The position numbers and the translations under genes are program-made. The notes under the pieces are model-generated. The model made no database searches, was not told the DNA's origin, and saw nothing but the letters and a program-made list of their open reading frames with translations. DNA of 16,575 nucleotides from assembly GCA_050954505.1 (NCBI GenBank), contig JBPBPY010000336.1, positions 1-16,575 on the forward strand, given 5' to 3'. Position 1 is the first letter of the stretch; the number at the start of each line of letters is the position of its first letter. Source of the DNA: JAQGMO01 sp050954505 (GTDB lineage Bacteria; Pseudomonadota; Gammaproteobacteria; Burkholderiales; Burkholderiaceae_D). Positions 1 to 7,100 of this stretch are shown here, in pieces.

Positions 1-316
1 GAAAAAGTCTCCATGGAATTTTTTAATGCTCGAATTCGGAACTGAAACAAATCGGAAAAATTGTTTACAAGTAACCTCATGAAGGTTTTTTTGTTTCTTT
101 ATAGTAATGTTGAAAGCCGAGTTCCTGGCTATTCAGCACCTTGGAACAAGCCTCAACAATGCTCAAGTGCCAGGTATTCAGAGGGCAAATAGCGTCTATG
201 AAAACAGGGAATTGGGCAGCAGGCGGGTATCTCTCTATCATGAAGTCCATGACGGGATTGTCTTGTCGAGTCCTAAGGTTTTACGCCAGCCGCTTCCAGA
301 AAGATTTCCCTTCATC
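1..316. other. Left-edge region without a convincing gene
   Basis: This stretch is richer in A and T than the rest of the window and shows no recognisable coding content. A reading frame is open from an ATG at 107 into the small gene at 317. Its first 70 codons have no ribosome binding site, no domain character and a composition unlike the high-GC genes here, so I treat them as non-coding. A weak hairpin followed by T residues lies near 73-92. I found no tRNA, no inverted repeats suggesting an insertion sequence, and no clear promoter with both hexamers at normal spacing. Confidence 0.4.
73..92 (+). terminator. Weak candidate intrinsic terminator
   Basis: A 5-bp stem (AACCT at 73-77 with AGGTT at 83-87) and a 5-base loop are followed by five further T residues. 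The stem is short and AT-rich, so this is a weak candidate. It could end a transcript that enters from the left of the window. Confidence 0.25.
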
Positions 317-622
317 ATGCAACTGTTTGTGCTCGACCTGCCGTTTGAAACCGCCCTGCCCATGTTGCAATCGATGGCAGCCGCCATCCGCCCCATGATT
401 GGCGTTGCCATGGCGGGTGTGTTCGTCATGGTGTTCAAGCCACTACTGGAAGGTTTGCTGCGTGCCGCGCTGTTGCTGCTGGCGCCGCGCAAGAGCTTGC
501 CTGAACGGCGCAGGAGCCAGGCCATGGCGGGTGTGCGGCTGCTGCATCGCATGGCTGGTGAAGTGGAATCATCGCAGCCAGCCATGGCGGCTGAACTGCG
601 TGCAATGGCTGCACGGGATTGA
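317..622 (+). CDS. Small hypothetical membrane protein
   Basis: This is a 101-residue protein of unknown function. I chose the ATG at 317 because the C-terminal part from here has normal high-GC coding character, while the in-frame extension back to 107 does not. No strong Shine-Dalgarno sequence precedes 317 (only a distant AGAAAG), so the start is uncertain. Residues about 25-56 are strongly hydrophobic (several Ala, Val, Leu and Met in a row, broken by a Lys-Pro near residue 41), consistent with one or two membrane segments. A basic stretch (PRKSLPERRRS, about residues 57-67) and an alanine-rich, probably helical tail follow. This suggests a small inner-membrane protein with a cytoplasmic tail. 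I do not recognise the family. It is separated from the convergent operon by a terminator at 793-827. Confidence 0.5.
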   Translation: MQLFVLDLPFETALPMLQSMAAAIRPMIGVAMAGVFVMVFKPLLEGLLRAALLLLAPRKSLPERRRSQAMAGVRLLHRMAGEVESSQPAMAAELRAMAARD

Positions 623-666
623 TGGTTCAGGCGTCTTTTCCGGAATCGCCAACCTGGTCCGGCGCA

Positions 667-762
667 TTATCCGGTCGTTAAAAAATACTCTACGTCCATT
701 AATAAAGATTTCAAATTCCCGAGCCAAAGGTATTCTCTGACCTGTGTTTGATGTTTTTTCAC
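667..762 (-). CDS. Candidate 31-residue small ORF
   Basis: On the minus strand a GTG at 762-760 opens a 31-codon frame ending with TAA at 669-667. It is preceded by a strong purine-rich Shine-Dalgarno-like run (GGAGGAGGAG) ending about 7 bases upstream. The predicted peptide starts VKKHQTQVREYLWLGN and has no domain I know. Codon use is AT-rich, unlike neighbouring genes, and no promoter was identified. It could be a real small protein, or the purine run could be coincidental in an intergenic region. Confidence 0.17.
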   Translation of the reverse strand: MKKHQTQVREYLWLGNLKSLLMDVEYFLTTG

Positions 763-792
763 GGATGTCTCCTCCTCCCGCTCGGGTAGGTT

Positions 793-827
793 AGCCCATC
801 AGGCTTCGGCTCTGCTGGGCTTTTTTT
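793..827 (+). terminator. Intrinsic terminator
   Basis: AGCCCATCAG (793-802) pairs with CTGCTGGGCT (812-821) with one mismatch. The loop between them can form a small GC-closed TTCG tetraloop. Seven T residues follow (821-827). The T run makes this a plus-strand terminator, so it would end transcription from the small gene at 317-622. On the minus strand the hairpin lacks a following T run, although it lies about 85 bases past the end of the pseudouridine synthase gene. Confidence 0.75.
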
Positions 828-910
828 CGTGCTGATCCTGGTGGTGTCGTACGCCTGTCGCCTGAATGACTTGGCGATGGCTTGATGCCTGACCGGGACA
901 GCAAACCCGT

Positions 911-1936
911 TCAGCCTGGCTCTTCGATCTGGTCCCACAGCGAGCGCTGGCTTTCGAAATGCCGTGGTTGACCCGACAAGGGATCTTCGAATGCAATCGA
1001 CCTGGCCAGCAAGGCCAGTGGACGCGAAAAATCATCGGCAGCAGGCGGGCAGAAGTCGGGATACATCGAATCGTTGCGCAGTGGCGCACCGAGCGCTGCC
1101 ATATGTACCCGCAGCTGGTGCTTGCGGCCGGTGACCGGCTGCAGGCGGTAGCGGGCCCATTCCTGGCGCTGTTCCAGCATTTCGATGCGGGTCTCGGAAT
1201 TCGGCGCGCCAGCTGTTTCACGCATGCGGAAAAACGGTGTGCCCTCCACCATCAGACTGCGGTGCACCAGGGGGGCTTGCAATGATGCCAGCGGGCGAGC
1301 CAGCGCTTCATAGACCTTGTCCATGCGCCGTTTCTGGAACATGGATTGATATGTGCCACGGCTGGTGAGGTTATGGGAAAACAGCATCACGCCGGCAGTT
1401 TCCCGGTCCAAACGATGAATCGGTGTCAATTGTTCCAGGCCGGTTTTTTTCTTCAGCCGCACCAGCAGGGTTTCATGCAGGTAGCGGCCGGTGGGAATTA
1501 CCGGTAAAAAATGGGGTTTGTCGACGACCAGCAAATGCGCGTCCTGATGCAGGATGACTTCCTCGAATGGGATCCTGACCTCGCCTTCCAGTTCACGGTA
1601 ATAATTCACGCGCGCACCCGCGCGGTAGGGTGTGCCCGGCGTGCAGGCGCACAAACGCTCGTCGCGCACTTCGCCACGGGCCATGCGTGACTGCCAGGTC
1701 GGCAATGAAACATCGGCAAAGCGTTCGGTCAGGTAATCGATCAGCAAGAGCCAAGGACCTGGCGGGAGCCAGACGGTACTGGGCGCAACGCCGTCACGCA
1801 CCGGCAGTGCGTGCGGGGTTGTTCCTTGCACGGGCAGTGCGAGCGAATTGACGTGCGACTCGGCGTGCGAATCGGTGTACAGCGTGGGCGGAATGGGCAT
1901 GCCGTGCTCGTCGACGCTTTGAAGGCCGTTCGTCAC
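911..1936 (-). CDS. RluA-family pseudouridine synthase
   Basis: The product isomerises a specific uridine in rRNA or tRNA to pseudouridine. The catalytic-loop motif HRLDRETAG is present, with the expected nucleophilic Asp at about residue 177. The upstream VDKP motif (about 138-141) and the downstream VTGRKHQLRVHMAALG segment (about 268-283), both typical of RluA-type enzymes, are also visible. No N-terminal S4 domain is evident; the N-terminus instead has a WLPPGPW segment near residues 56-62. The target base cannot be assigned from sequence alone. The longest frame begins with GTG at 1936, just 10 bases after the fghA stop, without a clear Shine-Dalgarno. An ATG at 1900 is an alternative start, and the first 45 residues look poorly conserved. 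The spacing suggests co-transcription with adhC-fghA, although the function is unrelated. Confidence 0.9.
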   Translation of the reverse strand: MTNGLQSVDEHGMPIPPTLYTDSHAESHVNSLALPVQGTTPHALPVRDGVAPSTVWLPPGPWLLLIDYLTERFADVSLPTWQSRMARGEVRDERLCACTPGTPYRAGARVNYYRELEGEVRIPFEEVILHQDAHLLVVDKPHFLPVIPTGRYLHETLLVRLKKKTGLEQLTPIHRLDRETAGVMLFSHNLTSRGTYQSMFQKRRMDKVYEALARPLASLQAPLVHRSLMVEGTPFFRMRETAGAPNSETRIEMLEQRQEWARYRLQPVTGRKHQLRVHMAALGAPLRNDSMYPDFCPPAADDFSRPLALLARSIAFEDPLSGQPRHFESQRSLWDQIEEPG

Positions 1937-1946
1937 ACGCGCGCCA

Positions 1947-2828
1947 TTACAAGGCTGTCAGGGCGTGGTGATGGAAGGCGATGTGATCGCCCATGAACGT
2001 GGAAATGAAGTAGTAACCATGCTCATAACCCTGTTGCCTGCGCAAGGTCAGCGGCTGCCCGACCTGCTGGCAAGCCAATTCGAATTTTTCCGGCAGCAGC
2101 TGGCCGGCAGCGAGGAATTGATCCGCCAAGCCCTGGTCGATCAGGATACCGCGCGGGAACGGCGCTGATTGCTGCGCCAGCATGAGCTCGCTGGCGTCAT
2201 GTCCTTTCCAGTTGACCCGCTCACTGCCAAGATACAGGCCGAAGGCCTTTTCACCCCAGGGGCAGCCTGCTGCTGCAGCAATCGGTGCAAATGCCGAGAC
2301 CGACTGGAACAGGCCTGGATGCCGTAACGCCAGCACCAGGGCACCATGGCCGCCCATCGAGTGTCCGAAGATTCCGACCTGGTTCGGGTTGACCGGCAAG
2401 CTGGCCAAAATCAATTCGCGCAGTTCGGAAACGATGTAGGTCTCCATGCGAAAGTTCCTGGCATACGGTTCCTCGGTGGCGTCGAGGTAAAAACCTGCGC
2501 CTTCGCCAAAATCCCAGTCGGCCGTCGCCTGGGCAATACCGGTGCCGCGCGCACTGGTATCGGGCGCCACCAGCAGGATCCCGTGTTCGGCGGCCCAGCG
2601 TTGGGCACCGGCCTTGATCATGAAGGTCTCTTCATTGCAGGTCAGCCCGGCCAGGAAAAACAGCACCGGCACTGGCGCCGTGCCGGCTTGCGCCGGGTGG
2701 AATACGGAAAAGCGCATCGGCAAGCCAATGGCTGCCGACGCATGCTTGTAGATCCCCAGTACGCCGCCAAAGCAGGCTTGCTCGCTGACGGTTTCCACCC
2801 CGGCTGCAGACATGGCGCCGCTGTTCAT
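1947..2828 (-). CDS. fghA: S-formylglutathione hydrolase
   Basis: This cytoplasmic esterase hydrolyses S-formylglutathione to formate and glutathione, the step after the class III alcohol dehydrogenase in formaldehyde detoxification. The 293-residue product is slightly longer than the usual length of about 280. It shows an alpha/beta-hydrolase fold of the esterase D type. The nucleophile motif GHSMGGHG places Ser at about 157, the acid lies in DQGLADQF (about 231-238), and the catalytic His is in YEHGYYF (about 270). The conserved LAGLTCNEETF segment is at about 59-69. The ATG at 2828 overlaps the adhC stop codon (TGATG), which indicates translational coupling. An alternative ATG lies five codons in. 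Confidence 0.95.
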   Translation of the reverse strand: MNSGAMSAAGVETVSEQACFGGVLGIYKHASAAIGLPMRFSVFHPAQAGTAPVPVLFFLAGLTCNEETFMIKAGAQRWAAEHGILLVAPDTSARGTGIAQATADWDFGEGAGFYLDATEEPYARNFRMETYIVSELRELILASLPVNPNQVGIFGHSMGGHGALVLALRHPGLFQSVSAFAPIAAAAGCPWGEKAFGLYLGSERVNWKGHDASELMLAQQSAPFPRGILIDQGLADQFLAAGQLLPEKFELACQQVGQPLTLRRQQGYEHGYYFISTFMGDHIAFHHHALTAL

Positions 2829-3934
2829 CAGTACAGCACCACGGAACGGATCGATTCGCCGCTCTTCATCAGGTCGAAGCCTTCATTGATGCGCTCCAGC
2901 GGCAGCGTGTGGGTGATCAGGTCATCGATGTTGAGCTTGCCATCCATGTACCAGTCGACGATCTTCGGTACATCGGTGCGTCCGCGCGCGCCGCCAAAGG
3001 CCGAACCTTTCCAGACCCGGCCGGTGACCAGCTGAAATGGCCGCGTGCTGATTTCCTGGCCGGCAGCGGCCACGCCAATGATGATCGACTGGCCCCAACC
3101 CTTGTGCGAACTCTCCAGCGACTGGCGCATCGTGGTGGTGTTGCCAATGCACTCGAAGCTGTAGTCGGAACCGCCATCGGTCAACTGGATGATGGTGTCG
3201 ACGACGTTTTCCACTTTCGATGGATTGATGAAATGGGTCATGCCGAACTTGCGCGCCATTGCCTCGCGCGCAGGATTGAGATCCACGCCGATGATCTTGT
3301 CGGCGCCCACCATCCGCGCGGCCTGGATCACGTTCAGGCCGATGCCGCCCAGACCGAATACCACCACATTGGCGCCGGCTTCCACCTTGGCGGTAAACAG
3401 CACGGCGCCGACACCGGTGGTGACGCCGCAACCGATGTAGCAAACCTTGTCGAACGGCGCATCGGAGCGGATCTTTGCCAGGGCAATTTCCGGAACCACG
3501 ATATGGTTGGCAAAGGTCGAGGTGCCCATGTAATGGAAGATCGGCTTGCCATCGATGGAAAAGCGGCTGGTGGCGTCCGGCATCAGGCCACGGCCCTGGG
3601 TCGAACGGATGGCCTGGCACAGATTGGTTTTTTGCGACAGGCAGAATTTGCACTCGCGGCATTCCGGCGTGTACAAGGGAATGACATGATCACCCTTGCG
3701 CAGGCTTTTCACGCCGGGGCCGACATCGACCACCACGCCCGCGCCCTCATGGCCAAGAATCGATGGAAAAATCCCTTCCGGGTCGGCGCCTGACAAGGTG
3801 TAGTAATCGGTATGGCAAATACCGGTGGCCTTGAGCTCGACCAGAACTTCGCCAGCCTTCGGTCCCTCCAGGTCGACTTCTTCGATCGTCAGTGGTGCAC
3901 CGGCTTTCCACGCAATGGCGGCCTTGGTCTTCAT
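2828..3934 (-). CDS. adhC: S-(hydroxymethyl)glutathione dehydrogenase / class III alcohol dehydrogenase
   Basis: This zinc-dependent enzyme oxidises S-hydroxymethylglutathione, formed from formaldehyde and glutathione, to S-formylglutathione using NAD. The 368-residue length is typical. Visible features are catalytic-zinc ligands Cys40 (GICHTD), His62 (GHEG) and Cys169 (GCG), and structural-zinc cysteines 92, 95, 98 and 106. Arg110 in AIRSTQGRGLMPD corresponds to the arginine that marks class III enzymes. The GLGGIG dinucleotide-binding loop is at 194-199. The start at 3934 is chosen over an in-frame ATG at 3985 because AAGGAAG lies five bases upstream and MKTKAAIAWKAG is the usual N-terminus. 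It is the first gene of the operon with fghA. No frmR-type regulator gene is next to it. Confidence 0.97.
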   Translation of the reverse strand: MKTKAAIAWKAGAPLTIEEVDLEGPKAGEVLVELKATGICHTDYYTLSGADPEGIFPSILGHEGAGVVVDVGPGVKSLRKGDHVIPLYTPECRECKFCLSQKTNLCQAIRSTQGRGLMPDATSRFSIDGKPIFHYMGTSTFANHIVVPEIALAKIRSDAPFDKVCYIGCGVTTGVGAVLFTAKVEAGANVVVFGLGGIGLNVIQAARMVGADKIIGVDLNPAREAMARKFGMTHFINPSKVENVVDTIIQLTDGGSDYSFECIGNTTTMRQSLESSHKGWGQSIIIGVAAAGQEISTRPFQLVTGRVWKGSAFGGARGRTDVPKIVDWYMDGKLNIDDLITHTLPLERINEGFDLMKSGESIRSVVLY

Positions 3935-3939
3935 GGATT

Positions 3940-3946
3940 CTTCCTT
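3940..3946 (-). promoter_or_regulatory. Ribosome binding site of adhC
   Basis: The minus strand reads AAGGAAG at 3946-3940, five bases before the ATG at 3934. This fixes the adhC start at 3934. A possible extended -10 element (TATACT at 3975-3970 on the minus strand) lies upstream, but I see no convincing -35 hexamer for it. Confidence 0.7.
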
Positions 3947-4106
3947 TGTTCGATTGGCAATGGCGATTAAGTATATCAACCGCACGCTGACTACGCACCG
4001 GCGAACAATCCAAATTATTCAACGGTGTTGAAGCTTTGAAAATGGAAATGTCAATCTGTGAGCGCCGGGGCCAAGCGCTGCAAATGTTAATCGCGACTAA
4101 GGATGA

Positions 4107-4134
4107 TTGCATCGTAGAACAGGGTCACTATATT
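4107..4134 (+). promoter_or_regulatory. Candidate promoter of exoprotein gene A
   Basis: TTGCAT (4107-4112) and TATATT (4129-4134) are separated by 16 bases. The -10 matches consensus at five of six positions and the -35 at three. Transcription would begin near 4141, giving a leader of about 40 bases before the ATG at 4180. The candidate promoter before gene B has the same form (TTGCGC, 16 bases, TATATT). Confidence 0.35.
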
Positions 4135-4179
4135 GGGTTCCTGAAATTTTGTTGCGATCAACTTTCCTGGAAACCAGAC

Positions 4180-7100
4180 ATGCGCCGTCCATCCCCTCCC
4201 CCAGCTCCTGGCCTTTTATCTTCTTCTTCATCAATCAATCCGGCATCAACCACCGCATCCGGCCATTCTGCATGTGCAGCACTGCGCCACGCAAGCGCAG
4301 GCCTGCCCTGCTTCAAGCCGTTGTGCCTGGCGCTGCTGCTGGCCTGGCAAGGTCCCGCGCTGGCGCTGCCGCAGGGCGGCGTGGTGGGCAGCGGCGCTGG
4401 CGCCATCAGCAGCGTTGGCAATGCCATGCAGATCCAGCAGAACAGCCCGAAGCTGGTGATCGACTGGCAGCGCTTCGGTGTCGGCAGCGGCGAGTCCGTG
4501 CGCTTCCAGCAGCCGTCGGCTTCCTCAATGGTGCTCAACCGGGTTGCCGGCCAGGACCCCAGCCGCATCCTCGGCACGCTGCAAGCCAATGGCCAGGTTT
4601 TCATCACCAATCCGAACGGCATCGTCTTCGGCCCGCAGGCACAGGTCAATGTCGGTGGCCTGGCCGCCTCCACCGGCTTGCTGAGCAATGACGACTTCAA
4701 CGCCGGCAATTTCCATTTCAATGGCAATGGCAGCGGCGCCACCATCCTCAACCAGGGAACATTGACTGCCAGCAAGCGCGGCTACATCGCCCTGCTGGCG
4801 CCGCAGGTGATCAACGAAGGCGTCATCAATGCTCGCCTGGGCACGGCACTGCTGGCGGCCGGCGACCAGGTCACGCTGCATATTGCCGATGGCAGCCCGC
4901 TTGGCTACAACATCGGACGCGGCGCCATCGATGCACTGGCTGCCAACCGCCAGCTGGTCAAGGCCGATGGCGGCCAGGTATTCATGAGCGCGCGCGCCGC
5001 CGACCAGCTGGGCCGCGCCGTGGTCAACAACGACGGCGTGGTGGAAGCCCTGAACGTGGAAAAACAGGCGGGCGTGATCAAGCTGCTGGGCGACATGCAG
5101 CGCGGCAGCATCACCGGCCATGGACGGCTGGATGCCTCGGCACCGCATGGCGGCGATGGCGGCGCCATCGAGACCTCGGCAGCCCATGTGAAGCTCGACC
5201 CGAGTGCGCTCGTGACTGCGGCGGCACCGGCCGGGAAGGCCGGCGCCTGGCTCATCGACCCGACCGACTACCTGCTTGATTTCAATGCAGTCACGCAGGA
5301 CGGCTCCGGCAAGACCGTGCTCAAGGCGCTGGAGAGTACCGATGTGACGATTTCCACAGCCGGTCCCGGCACCGATGCCGGCACTATTACCGTCAATGGC
5401 CAGTTCAGCTGGGGTAACGGGCGCACGCTGACGCTGCGGGCCGACACCGATATCGTGCTGACACCGAATACCGTGATGTCGATGGAAAAACAGAGCGCCG
5501 TCGGGCTCGATTACAGTCATGGCAATCTGGTGCTCAAGGCCGCTGCGGGCGGCACCGGCAAGGGCACCTTCAGCATGGGGGCCGGCGCGAAGATCGATGT
5601 CGGCAGGTTCGGGCCGGCCGGCGTGCCCAACAGCAGCGAAGGCAATGTCACGCTGTACTACACGCCGGCCAACTTTGCCGCGCCGGAGGTGTTTGGCCGC
5701 GACCGCATCGACGCCCGCAGTTTGACCACCTGGCTGATGGTGGCCAATGCGGAACAATTGCAGGCCATGGGTTCCAGCGCTGCAGCCTTGAAATCGAATT
5801 TTGCGCTGGCCGCCGACATCGATGCCAGCGGCACCCGGCAGTGGAACCAGAATGCCGGCTTTGCCCCGGTCGGCGACAGCAAGGTCGCGTTCTCCGGCAA
5901 TTTCGATGGCATGGGACATACCGTCAGCAACCTGTATATCAACCGGCCCCGGAGTACCGAGGGCGTCGGCTTGTTCGGCCAGACCCAGGGTGGCGTGATC
6001 AGCAACGTCGGCCTGATCGATGCCGACATTACTGGCGGCACCGCTGCCACCGGCGCGCTGGCCGGGTTCAGCGGCAGCACCATCGTCGACAGCTACGCCA
6101 GCGGCCAGGCCGGCAACAGCTGGCAGGGTTCCAAGGTCACTGGCAGCGGCAATGGCGCCGATGGCGCTGCCGGCACGGCAGCCACTGGTGGCCTGGTGGG
6201 CAGCAACCGTGGCGCGATCCTGCGTTCCTACAGCGATGCCGCAGTCAACGGTGCGCGGTATGCCGGTGGCCTGGTGGGCAAGAACCTCGGCCGGGTCGAG
6301 CTGTCGTACAGCACCGGCGCCGTCAGCGGAACAGAGAATGTCGGCGGATTCGCCGGTGGCAATGAAAGCCGTGGCGGCAGCACCGCATCGATCAGCAATG
6401 TCTACAGTACCGGGGCGGTGCATGGCAGCACCAATGTCGGTGGACTGGTCGGTGAAAACGCCGGCGATATCGCCAATGCCTACAGCCAGAGCGCCGGCGT
6501 CAGCGTCGAAGGGCAGCCGGCAGGAAAAGCCGGTGGATTGATCGGCCAGCAGCTTGGCGGCCAGTTGTCGGGTTCGCTGTTCTGGGATATCGAATCTGCC
6601 GGCGTCGACAACGGTTGCGCATGTGCGCAGGCTGTGGGCACGGGCTTGCGCAGCGCCAGCATGATGATCGGTTTGCACGGCCTTGATGAGGCCAGCTGGC
6701 TAGTCTACGATTTCCGCACTGCGCCCTTGCTGCGCAATTTTCTCAAGCCGCTGACGGCCACCTTCCGTGACGGTGCATTCAAATACAACGGCCTGTATGC
6801 CAGCGCCACGCCCTACATCGCGTTCAGCGACAGCAACGCCGTGCTGGGCCAGAACCTGTTTGGCGTCCACCTCGACGATTTTCTTTCCGAGCAGGGCGAG
6901 TATGTGCGTGGCCGCGACGTCGGTGCCTACACCTTCCGGCCGGAGCTGTATTCGAACCAGAAAGGCTATGCAATCCAGACCCCGGCCAGTGGCAGCCTGA
7001 AGGTGTACATCGATCCACGCACGATTTACCTGACCCCCACCGCCGTGGGCAAGGAATATGACGGCACCACGGCGTCGAACGATCCGGCCGCACGGGTGAC

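Noticed and set aside
107..316. N-terminal extension of the small membrane protein to an ATG at 107.
   Set aside because: No ribosome binding site, lower-GC sequence and no protein-like character compared with the part after 317.
4036..4179. Start of gene A at the upstream in-frame ATG at 4036 or 4084.
   Set aside because: It adds 32-48 residues that do not resemble a signal peptide and would place the candidate promoter inside the gene. The 4180 start shares its leader motif with gene C.
4525..6678. Very long antisense open frame under gene A; similar ones lie under B and C (10204-11598, 13132-14718, 14753-16063).
   Set aside because: They mirror the codon bias of the GC-rich sense genes, recur at homologous positions only because the sense genes are paralogs, and show no recognisable domains.
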